Origin: a bacterium
GTDB lineage: Bacteria; Calditrichota; Calditrichia; RBG-13-44-9; J042
Direction: 5' to 3'
Assembly (NCBI GenBank): GCA_015494485.1
Contig: WGBF01000073.1
Span: 1 to 7,583, forward strand
Length of the DNA: 7,583 bases
How positions within the stretch are numbered: the first letter of the stretch is position 1; each line of letters opens with the position of its first letter. Shown piece by piece: positions 1 through 5,907 of the stretch. The translations under genes and the position numbers were made by a program. Below the pieces are notes generated by a model. It did not search any database. It had not been told where the DNA came from and was given only the letters and a program-made list of their open reading frames with translations.

Positions 1-607
1 GGAAGAAATTGGGCGAATTCGCCAGGAAGCGGAAGAAAATTTTAAGAAAATTGCCCGCCTGGGCAGCCGGCTTATCCTGGATTACCACGTTATTCTTACC
101 CATTCGTCCAGCAGCATTATCGAAGCCATTTTTCTGGAAGCCCACCGGCAGAAAAAGCGCTTTCGGGTGATTGTTACCGAAAGCCGCCCCTTGTTTGAAG
201 GGCGAGACCTGGCGCGGCGCCTGGCTGAAGCCGGCATTAAAACCCGTCTGATTCCCGATGCAGATATTACCCGCGCGGTCAAAGATGCTCATTTCGTGTT
301 AACCGGCACGGACCGATTTACCGAAACATCATTTATCAACAAGACCGGTACCCATGCCATTGGTATTATTTCCGAATACATGAACAAGCCCTTCTACGTT
401 GCGGGCGAAACGGACAAAATTCTGTTACGGCGGACGTACCCAGTCCGCTTTTTACAGGGTGACCCCAATTTGCTTATTGAGAATCCCCCCAAAACCCTTA
501 CGGTAGAAAATTTTTATTTTGAAGAAACACCAATTGATTTCCTGCAAAAAGTGGTCATTGAAGACGGCATTTTTGAACTGAAGGAATTCGTAGACCGCTA
601 TTTGTAA
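1..607 (+). CDS. eIF-2B alpha/beta/delta-like protein (IF-2B/MtnA superfamily), 5'-truncated
   Basis: The reading frame is open from base 2 to a TAA at 605-607, giving 201 residues; the N-terminus lies outside the window. The fold is that shared by eIF2B regulatory subunits, methylthioribose-1-phosphate isomerase (MtnA) and ribose-1,5-bisphosphate isomerase. Visible landmarks are ILTHSSSS at residues 31-38, VTESRPLFEGR at 58-68, LIPDADI at 83-89, GTDRF at 102-106, NKTGT at 113-117 and KPFYVAG at 129-135. The C-terminal stretch FEETP...DFLQKVVIEDG matches the family's closing motif. The acidic residue of the isomerase pair (D104) is present, but the catalytic Cys expected after THx is Ser35. 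This speaks against a standard MtnA-type isomerase, so the substrate is not predicted. An internal GTG at 167 could look like a start, but it lies in the middle of the conserved domain. Family assignment is firm; function is open. Confidence 0.85.
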   Translation, partial: EEIGRIRQEAEENFKKIARLGSRLILDYHVILTHSSSSIIEAIFLEAHRQKKRFRVIVTESRPLFEGRDLARRLAEAGIKTRLIPDADITRAVKDAHFVLTGTDRFTETSFINKTGTHAIGIISEYMNKPFYVAGETDKILLRRTYPVRFLQGDPNLLIENPPKTLTVENFYFEETPIDFLQKVVIEDGIFELKEFVDRYL

Positions 608-625
608 ACCGTTTACCGGATAACG

Positions 626-656
626 ACAGCTCCCGTACCGATGTGGAGCTTTGCTT
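626..656 (+). terminator. Possible intrinsic terminator after the eIF-2B-like gene
   Basis: AGCTCC (628-633) and GGAGCT (645-650) form a perfect 6-bp stem around an 11-nt loop, followed by TTTGCTT. The position, 20 bp after the stop codon and before the next start at 719, suits a terminator. The stem is short and the T-run is interrupted, so efficiency is uncertain. Confidence 0.4.
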
Positions 657-718
657 AAAGATAGACACCGGAACAGCCGAAGATTCAAGATATTAATTAA
701 AAACAGGGATGTGGGCGA

Positions 719-1489
719 ATGCCGTTAGAATCAGTGGAACACTCACCTCAATATGTTATTCTTGTCATTGATGATGACCGGTTTGTCCTGAAGATGTTTC
801 ATAGCATCCTCAGTTCCAAGGGATACCTCCCTATTACTGCCTCCAACGGATTTGAAGGTTACAATGTGGCCCGGAATACCAAACCGGATTTAATTTTGCT
901 GGACATTATGATGCCACGGATGGATGGTTTTGAAACCCTGCAAAAAATCCGTACGGATCCGGAAATTTCCGAAATTCCGATCATCATTGTTACCGCAAAA
1001 GCAGACACCAATACCTTTCTAAAAGCACTGAAACTGGGTGCCAATGATTTTATTGCCAAACCGTTTAGCCGGGGAGATTTGCTGCGGAAAATCCGCATTG
1101 CCCTCAAACACGGCCAACAACAGGGGAGCAAGGAAGAACAATTATTTCCTGTGGACACGACAACACCGTTGAGTATCGAAACATTTATTGACAACAAAAC
1201 ATTTCCCCAATTGCAGAAAAATTTCGTGCGGAAATTTAACGACACCTTTTTAAAACTGGTGCGGTTGGTAAGCGACAAAGCAAAGTATGACCTTCGCCGG
1301 GAGCTGGAACACTTAAAAAACGCCTGTGAATATTACGAGTTTAATAAAGCGGCACGTCTGCTGGAACATGCCCTGCAACTTATTGATAAAGAAGACTGGC
1401 ATAACTTAGTGACGGTAATGGACAACCTGTATACGTATTTCCAGAGTGCTCATCAGGTAATGGTAGTAAATTCAAAGTGTGATGACTGA
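719..1489 (+). CDS. Response regulator: receiver domain with helical, Hpt-like C-terminus
   Basis: This is a 256-residue cytoplasmic signalling protein. Residues 12-130 form a complete CheY-type receiver: acidic triplet D18-D20, phospho-acceptor D62 in LLDIMMPRMDG, T92 and K114-P115 are all in place, so phosphorylation by a histidine kinase is expected. No kinase is encoded in the window. After a polar linker (about 131-150) the rest is helical and holds no DNA-binding, GGDEF or HD motif. The segment at about 170-245 resembles a histidine phosphotransfer (Hpt) four-helix bundle (EHLKNACEYYEF, then RLLEHA, then KEDW). Aligned without gaps, Glu197 sits where the phospho-His should be and H198 is one residue off. 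ATG at 719 is preceded by a moderate AGGG-type ribosome site. The 3' end overlaps the convergent hydrolase gene by 18 bp. The receiver call is secure; the Hpt reading is tentative. Confidence 0.9.
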   Translation: MPLESVEHSPQYVILVIDDDRFVLKMFHSILSSKGYLPITASNGFEGYNVARNTKPDLILLDIMMPRMDGFETLQKIRTDPEISEIPIIIVTAKADTNTFLKALKLGANDFIAKPFSRGDLLRKIRIALKHGQQQGSKEEQLFPVDTTTPLSIETFIDNKTFPQLQKNFVRKFNDTFLKLVRLVSDKAKYDLRRELEHLKNACEYYEFNKAARLLEHALQLIDKEDWHNLVTVMDNLYTYFQSAHQVMVVNSKCDD

Positions 1490-2383
1490 ACCTTCCTGGG
1501 CGGCATGGCATGGAATCGGGAAATCGTGTTGCTTTAAATATTGACGGCTTAATTCCAGAATCCGGTCTACCATCTCATCACTGTGGTCGGGATCATGGTG
1601 AAACAACACTAATTGCCTTACTTGCCCTCGAATAGCCAGATCTACGGTGTAATTATACGGTGAATGCCCCCAGGTAACTTTCTCGGCATATTCTTCCGGG
1701 AAGAATTGGGTGTCATGAATTAACAGGTCGGCATCCTTAATAAATTCCACCAGAGCGGAATCTTTATCTTCAATAAGCGTTTCAAATTCCTCTTCGACCG
1801 AGAGAGGTTTATCTTTCATGTCGCGATTTTGAAATCCATGGTAGGGCTCATTATCACTAATATACACAAAGCTCTTCCCCTGATATTCAAACCGATACCC
1901 CAGGGCATATCCCGGATGATTTAAAAATTTTGTGATTACTCGCAGCCCGTCCAATTCCAGCGTTTCTTCACGAATGGGATGAAATTTCACTTCTGCTTTC
2001 ATATCCTCAATGGCCAGTGGGAAAAACGTGGGTTTCATCTGCATGGAGATAATTTCGTTTAGGGGCATGTGGGGCTCATCGCAACCAAAAATGGTAAACG
2101 AGTTGCCTTCCTTAAACGCCGGCTTAAAAAACGGCAGACCCTGAATATGATCCCAATGGAAATGGGAGATAAAAATATAGGCTTGCACCGGTCCAGGTTG
2201 TTGCAACAACGCCTTTCCCAATTCACGAATCCCTGAACCGGCATCCAATATTACCAATGGCTGCCCGGGAAACTGAACTTCAATACACGGGGTATTACCG
2301 CCATAACGCAACGTCCGCGGACCCGGTGTGGGAATAGATCCACGGACACCCCAGAATTTAATTTGAATTGGAGTTTCGTTCAT
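1472..2383 (-). CDS. MBL-fold metallo-hydrolase (PhnP/phosphodiesterase-like group)
   Basis: The product has 303 residues, no signal peptide, and is predicted cytoplasmic. The N-terminus IKFWGVRGSIPTPGP and the GGNTPCIEV segment are typical of the MBL group annotated as phosphoribosyl-cyclic-phosphate or other phosphodiesterases. The two-metal site is intact: HFHWDH at 74-79, H156 in NHPGYALGYR, D177 in ISDNEP, D224 in LLIHDTQF, and H240, H262 and H263 in the C-terminal GHSP and LFHHDPDHSD motifs. The enzyme should therefore be active, probably on a phosphodiester, but the substrate cannot be read from sequence. ATG at 2383 fits the family's N-terminus. It follows a G6 run and lies 26 bp inside the upstream receiver gene, implying translational coupling. 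The close link to a receiver protein suggests a signalling role (inference). Confidence 0.9.
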   Translation of the reverse strand: MNETPIQIKFWGVRGSIPTPGPRTLRYGGNTPCIEVQFPGQPLVILDAGSGIRELGKALLQQPGPVQAYIFISHFHWDHIQGLPFFKPAFKEGNSFTIFGCDEPHMPLNEIISMQMKPTFFPLAIEDMKAEVKFHPIREETLELDGLRVITKFLNHPGYALGYRFEYQGKSFVYISDNEPYHGFQNRDMKDKPLSVEEEFETLIEDKDSALVEFIKDADLLIHDTQFFPEEYAEKVTWGHSPYNYTVDLAIRGQVRQLVLFHHDPDHSDEMVDRILELSRQYLKQHDFPIPCHAAQEGSVITL

Positions 2384-2789
2384 TACCCCCCATTAACTTT
2401 TTCACGGTATCCACCATGGTTGTGGCACGGGTGGGCTTAAAAAAGAAGGCATCGGCTCCCAGCTCCAGTGCTTTGCGGCGGTCTGATTCGTAATTTTTCC
2501 CCGAGTAAATAATAATTTTTGTTTGCGAAATGGCAGCGGTAGATCGAATAGCCCTTAGCAACCGAAGTCCATCCAGCTTTGGCATCAGTAAATCCATAAT
2601 CACTACGGCCGGACGGTCCAGTTCAATTTTTTGAAGGGCTTCGGTACTGTCCGTAATATACTGAGACCGCAACCCATAGGCTTCCAGCAACCGCTTGGTT
2701 ATCTGGGCCTGTTGCAGATTATCTTCAATAATCAACACATCATACTGTCCCTGAAGCGTCTCTTCCCTGTTCTTGACTGTGGTTCCCAT
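2358..2789 (-). CDS. Stand-alone response regulator receiver protein
   Basis: This 143-residue protein is essentially one CheY-like receiver domain. E22-D23 are the acidic pair, D66 in VVIMDLLMPKLDG is the phospho-acceptor, S96 in IIIYSGK is the switch Ser/Thr, and K118-P119 close the site. A 15-residue N-terminal extension and a short Asn/Ser-rich tail (after residue 130) flank the domain. With no output domain it probably acts by protein contact, either on a partner or in a phosphorelay. ATG at 2789 has a good ribosome site, GGGAAG at 2796-2801, six bases upstream. Its last 26 bp overlap the MBL hydrolase, so that enzyme is the obvious candidate partner (inference). The cognate kinase is not in the window. 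Confidence 0.92.
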   Translation of the reverse strand: MGTTVKNREETLQGQYDVLIIEDNLQQAQITKRLLEAYGLRSQYITDSTEALQKIELDRPAVVIMDLLMPKLDGLRLLRAIRSTAAISQTKIIIYSGKNYESDRRKALELGADAFFFKPTRATTMVDTVKKLMGGNERNSNSN

Positions 2790-3259
2790 TATTTACTTCC
2801 CTTTATTTTTCAGGACACGCAAATAATACGGAATATGGCGTTTCGTAATGTGATTAGCTACACAGAATTTCAACCACATTTTTGTAATTATGAATGTCTT
2901 TTTCTACATCGAAAAATGAGGTGTGTAGTATTTCAAATCATACAAAATTGTTGATCCATTTATCTCTTGAGGCATGAATAATTCGTCGTGTGTTTCCGAA
3001 ATTTCAGCTTCAAACCTTCATCGTAGCTTGCCAGAAACATTTCCTATTTGTTGCCTCTCCTCTATCTCACTATACAATTTCAATACCTGAAGTCTGGCAT
3101 GTCATGATTCCATTTCACATTAGAGTTTACAACGCAATATGTAAAGAAACCAGCCTTTTTACTTCCGGCATGAATTTTCTGCGAATCCCCTCGAAAATTT
3201 TCCTTTTTCCGGCTCCAGCATTTCCAATCAACACGCCGGCAAGATGCCCGACTCTGAAC
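2790..3259 (-). other. 470-bp AT-rich intergenic region, no convincing gene
   Basis: This stretch separates the start of the receiver/MBL unit from the end of the ileS operon. It must hold the promoter of the receiver gene and probably the end of the operon transcript. I see no strong sigma70 promoter. TTGAAA (2868-2873, minus) with a 17-bp spacer to CATTAC, and an isolated TATTAT (2823-2828), are only partial matches. An imperfect inverted repeat lies at 2873-2922. No T-tailed hairpin is evident downstream of 3260. Short open frames here have no recognisable domain and atypical composition. One minus-strand frame (3127-3259) has a P-loop-like string but is not called as a gene. Confidence 0.6.
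2873..2922. repeat. Imperfect inverted repeat upstream of the receiver gene
   Basis: ACCACATTTTT (2873-2883) and AAAAATGAGGT (2912-2922) are inverted copies matching at 10 of 11 positions, separated by 28 bp. A further inverted pair, CTACACA (2858-2864) and TGTGTAG (2922-2928), surrounds it. The site is about 85-140 bp upstream of the receiver start, where an operator could lie, but AT-rich sequence makes chance pairs common. Confidence 0.35.
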
Positions 3260-3967
3260 TTACTGCGTATTTGACGGCGGAAAAACATACACCGGAATGC
3301 TAAACCATTTTCCCGGATAGGCACTATTTTGAAACTTTAACACAATACGTTCATTATCCGTTACAGTACCATTAAATACCACGGTTAATTTTTCCGTTTT
3401 GTGGGGGGCAATGGTTTCGTTGCTAAAGGTTGCACTGATTCGGGAATCGGGGTTTTCCAGTTTGGTAATTTGAATTGGTTCATCAGAATTGTTTTTGAAT
3501 TCAATTTCACCCACCGCTGAGGTTTTTCCGGGTTGCAACGTTAACCGAACGAATGTGGGCTTGTATTCCAGTAAGGGCTGAACAATGGCGCGTACCTTAA
3601 ACACCAGAATAGAAGATTTCGGCTGGTCGTAATACACCGCAATCCGTTTTTGAATAGGGCCCCTGAAACCGGTAGTATTGATTTCAAACGGAATGGAAAT
3701 GACTTCTCCGGTTGAAAACGTTGTTTTTTTCAGTTGAACAACCGTGCACCCGCAACTGGTATTCACAGCCTGGATGTGAAACGGACCGTTCCCTTTGTAG
3801 CGAAAGACGATTTGTCCTTTTAAAACAGTTCCATCCAGCACCGTTCCCATATTCTGAGTTTTGGGGGTAATGTATTCAAACATCTCCTCCGATTGCTCAT
3901 CAACCTGCGCCATTAAACCAACAATAAAGGTGAATACAATCACTACGGACATCCAAACGGTTCTCAT
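3260..3967 (-). CDS. Exported DUF1573 family protein
   Basis: The product has 235 residues. An N-terminal signal peptide (about 1-20: short basic start, hydrophobic VVIVFTFIVGL, Ala before the likely cleavage) lacks a lipobox Cys, so the protein should be released to the periplasm or beyond. Residues 35-130 fit DUF1573, an Ig-like/ASH-type beta-sandwich. The diagnostic NTSCGCT has its paired Cys at 72 and 74, followed by a segment reading INTTGFRGPIQKRI and ending in VYYDQP. A second beta-rich repeat occupies about 135-230. The molecular role of DUF1573 is unknown; many copies occur in exported proteins of the FCB group. The start is firm: ATG at 3967 shares ATGA with the rluD stop and has a strong AAGGAGG site. 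It is therefore the last gene of the ileS operon, where its job is not obvious. Confidence 0.88.
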   Translation of the reverse strand: MRTVWMSVVIVFTFIVGLMAQVDEQSEEMFEYITPKTQNMGTVLDGTVLKGQIVFRYKGNGPFHIQAVNTSCGCTVVQLKKTTFSTGEVISIPFEINTTGFRGPIQKRIAVYYDQPKSSILVFKVRAIVQPLLEYKPTFVRLTLQPGKTSAVGEIEFKNNSDEPIQITKLENPDSRISATFSNETIAPHKTEKLTVVFNGTVTDNERIVLKFQNSAYPGKWFSIPVYVFPPSNTQ

Positions 3968-4959
3968 TGCGCCTCCTTTTCCGCTATTGCCGTTTCTAAT
4001 TTTTGTATAATTTGAGAAAAATCCTCCGGTAAATCTACTTCAAATTGCATCCACTCTTTCCGAACCGGATGTTCAAACCCCAACCGATAGGCATGAAGCG
4101 CCTGACGGGGCATCATTTTTAATAATTGAAGGGCCAGTCGTTTTTCCCACAGTGTTGCCAGTTGTCCAACCATCCGCTGACGTCCTCCGTACTGCGGATC
4201 GCCAAATACCGGATGGTGAATATGCTTAAAATGAATGCGGATTTGATGAGAGCGCCCGGTTTTGAGGGTCACATTTACCAGCGAAAGGAAACGGTACACC
4301 TGTTCCACCCGGTACAGGGTAATAGCCAGTTTCCCGCTATTGCTCACAGCAAATTTTTTCCGATTTTTTCGGGATCGTGCAACAAAGGTTTCAATGCGAT
4401 TTTCCCGCGGCTGGGGGATTCCCCACACCAGTGCTTTGTATTCCCGCCGGGCGGTTTTTTCAGCCAGTTGTTTTTGCAGGCCGATGTGGGTAATATCGTC
4501 TTTAGCCACAACCAATAAACCGCTGGTATCTTTATCCAGGCGGTGAACAATGCCGGGGCGCAGCTTTCCCCCTACCCCGGAGAGATGGGAACAGTGATAC
4601 AGCACAGCATTTACCAGCGTACCGTCAGAAACACCGGCACCGGGATGCACCACCATACCGGCTGGTTTGTTTATAACCAATAAGTGGTCATCTTCATACA
4701 CAATATCCAGCGGGATGTTCTGAGGGATTAAATGCGTTTCCTCTGGTTTGGGAATCTCAACCGTTATGGCATCACCGCTGTGGAGGCGAAACGACGGGCG
4801 TAAAACAGGGCGGTCGTTCACCATCACCTTTCCCTGTTCAATTAATTTTTGAATAAACGAACGGGAGGTTTCTGCCATTACATCGGCTAAAAACCGGTCC
4901 AATCGAATGCCGGAATGGGTTTCAGGAGTTTGAAATGTTCGAATCTTCCGGGGAGGCAT
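3964..4959 (-). CDS. rluD: RluD-type 23S rRNA pseudouridine synthase (RluA family)
   Basis: This enzyme converts uridines in 23S rRNA (helix 69 in the E. coli RluD case) to pseudouridine. From the ATG at 4959 it is 331 residues, close to the family's usual length. An S4 RNA-binding domain comes first (about 19-75, starting RLDRFLADVM). The catalytic domain follows, with INKPAGMVVHPG (96-107), the hallmark HRLDKDTSGLLV containing the catalytic Asp142, and TGRSHQIRIH (about 234-243). Which uridines it modifies cannot be told from RluC/RluD-like relatives by eye. The open frame extends upstream to a TTG at 5004, but that would overlap lspA by 83 bp and has no ribosome site. ATG 4959 also lacks a good site and overlaps lspA by 38 bp, so translation probably depends on coupling to lspA. 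The start remains the uncertain part. Confidence 0.9.
   Translation of the reverse strand: MPPRKIRTFQTPETHSGIRLDRFLADVMAETSRSFIQKLIEQGKVMVNDRPVLRPSFRLHSGDAITVEIPKPEETHLIPQNIPLDIVYEDDHLLVINKPAGMVVHPGAGVSDGTLVNAVLYHCSHLSGVGGKLRPGIVHRLDKDTSGLLVVAKDDITHIGLQKQLAEKTARREYKALVWGIPQPRENRIETFVARSRKNRKKFAVSNSGKLAITLYRVEQVYRFLSLVNVTLKTGRSHQIRIHFKHIHHPVFGDPQYGGRQRMVGQLATLWEKRLALQLLKMMPRQALHAYRLGFEHPVRKEWMQFEVDLPEDFSQIIQKLETAIAEKEAQ
3971..3978 (-). promoter_or_regulatory. Strong ribosome binding site of the DUF1573 gene
   Basis: Read on the minus strand this is AAGGAGGC, three bases before the ATG at 3967 and inside the last codons of rluD. It fixes the DUF1573 start and shows that the gene has its own efficient initiation as well as ATGA stop-start coupling to rluD. 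Confidence 0.75.
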
Positions 4960-5503
4960 TGGCGGCGACAGCCATTTCAGAATTTTTTTCAAATAGGGTG
5001 GCAAGCAGGATGATAATCATTCCGGTTGAGACCGCCATATCCGCAACATTAAATACGGGCCAGCGACTCATCTCATAAGGCGGTAAATTCCAGAATAAAA
5101 ATTTACCGCCCTTGAAGGCAATATCAAAAAATTCCACATCAATAAAATCCACCACGCGGCCATATAAAAAGCGGTCAATTAAATTCCCAAAAGCACCCCC
5201 TAAAATCATGGCAAAGGAAATACGCAACAACTGATGGTCGTGCAGTTTTACCAGATAATAAAAAATAACCAGCACTGCAATAATCGAAAGCACGTTAAAG
5301 AGGAGTTTATTGCTAATCTGAATTCCAAACGCCATGCCTGGATTTTCCACGTAGGTAAAGCGCAGGAAATCTCCGATAATTTGAATGCTGTGTCGGGGGC
5401 GTAAATAAACCTTTGCCAACCATTTGGTTAATTGATCAACAAGGAGCACGCCAGCGACGACGCTCAGAGTTAACTGGATATTTTTATTCTTCAGTAATGC
5501 CAT
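4922..5503 (-). CDS. lspA: Lipoprotein signal peptidase (signal peptidase II)
   Basis: This integral inner-membrane aspartyl protease cuts the signal peptide from diacylated prolipoproteins. From the ATG at 5503 it has 193 residues (E. coli LspA has 164). Four hydrophobic segments are visible at about 10-30, 67-86, 92-108 and 150-170. Family motifs are DQLTKW (23-28), the NPGMAFG string ending at residue 60, GGAFGNLIDR (102-111), VVDFID with catalytic D119, and FNVAD with catalytic D155. The two aspartates are 36 residues apart instead of about 18 in E. coli, because of an extra loop rich in aromatic residues, as in other FCB-type LspA proteins. A polar 20-residue tail ends the protein. The frame stays open upstream to 5803, but that part overlaps the dksA-like gene and has no LspA similarity, so the start at 5503 is preferred. 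Confidence 0.93.
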   Translation of the reverse strand: MALLKNKNIQLTLSVVAGVLLVDQLTKWLAKVYLRPRHSIQIIGDFLRFTYVENPGMAFGIQISNKLLFNVLSIIAVLVIFYYLVKLHDHQLLRISFAMILGGAFGNLIDRFLYGRVVDFIDVEFFDIAFKGGKFLFWNLPPYEMSRWPVFNVADMAVSTGMIIILLATLFEKNSEMAVAANASPEDSNISNS

Positions 5504-5513
5504 GTAGTCTGTT

Positions 5514-5522
5514 TCACCCCTT
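5514..5522 (-). promoter_or_regulatory. Ribosome binding site supporting the lspA start
   Basis: The minus strand reads AAGGGGTGA about 10 bases before the ATG at 5503, and its TGA is the stop codon of the dksA-like gene. This supports the short LspA start over the longer open frame and implies coupled translation of the two genes. Confidence 0.5.
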
Positions 5523-5891
5523 GCGGCGTGCTTCCGCCTGTTTACAGGGTACACAAATCCGGGTGGTGGGTACAATTTCCAATCGTTTTTCGTCAATTTC
5601 TTTACCGCATACCCGGCAAATACCATATTCACCCAATTCAATGCGCTGCAGTGCCTGTTCAATTTGCTGCAAATATTTTTCTTCCCGGGAAAGGAACAAA
5701 AAGGCTTTTTCCCGTTCCATGGCATCTGTGCCCTGATCGGCCATATGGAAGGTATAGCCGGAATGGTTACCTGAACTTTCCCGGTAATTGGACTCCAGCG
5801 CAATTTCCCGCAGATGCTCTATGCGATGGAGCACCTCATCCCGTTTTTCCAATAACAAATTTTTAAAATATTCTAACCGTTCTTTTGTCAT
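5514..5891 (-). CDS. TraR/DksA-type C4 zinc-finger protein
   Basis: The product has 125 residues and is cytoplasmic. An N-terminal helical half (about 3-85, rich in Glu, Lys and Leu, coiled-coil-like) leads to a C4 zinc finger with C92, C95, C113 and C116 (the finger starts at ICRVCG). The overall plan is that of DksA/TraR proteins, which enter the RNA polymerase secondary channel and adjust initiation with ppGpp. At the expected coiled-coil tip the sequence reads ADQGTDAMEREK (51-62), so the two Asp are spaced DxxxD rather than the DxxDxA of E. coli DksA. Function on polymerase is therefore likely but not certain, and the symbol is left blank. ATG at 5891 has an AAAGGAAAGGG site upstream. 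It follows ileS by 16 bp and precedes lspA by 10 bp, matching the position of the similar ylyA gene in the Bacillus ileS-lspA region. Confidence 0.88.
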   Translation of the reverse strand: MTKERLEYFKNLLLEKRDEVLHRIEHLREIALESNYRESSGNHSGYTFHMADQGTDAMEREKAFLFLSREEKYLQQIEQALQRIELGEYGICRVCGKEIDEKRLEIVPTTRICVPCKQAEARRKG

Positions 5892-5907
5892 CGTAAGCCC
5901 TTTCCTT

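Noticed and set aside
691..696. TATTAA as a -10 box for the 719-1489 gene.
   Set aside because: No -35-like hexamer lies at 16-18 bp, and the area is AT-rich around a TTAATTAA palindrome.
2823..2828. TATTAT (minus strand) as a -10 box for the receiver gene, or TATTATTTG as a Bacteroidetes-type -7 element.
   Set aside because: No -35 partner is present, and the spacing to TTTG is one base too long for the TAnnTTTG consensus.
3189..3204. GAAAATTTTC palindrome after DUF1573 as a terminator.
   Set aside because: It is AT-only apart from its ends, has no loop and no T-run in the minus-strand direction.
2990..3274. Plus-strand 94-residue open frame in the intergenic region.
   Set aside because: It has no ribosome site and no domain, its composition is rich in Phe, Ile and Pro as in antisense frames, and it runs into the DUF1573 gene on the other strand.
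4960..5004. TTG start adding 15 residues to RluD.
   Set aside because: It has a weak start codon, no Shine-Dalgarno sequence and a longer overlap with lspA; the extra residues precede the S4 domain and are not needed.
4922..5803. A 293-residue version of LspA starting far upstream.
   Set aside because: The first 100 residues overlap the dksA-like gene in another frame and lack LspA character; ATG 5503 begins the family's N-terminus and has a ribosome site.
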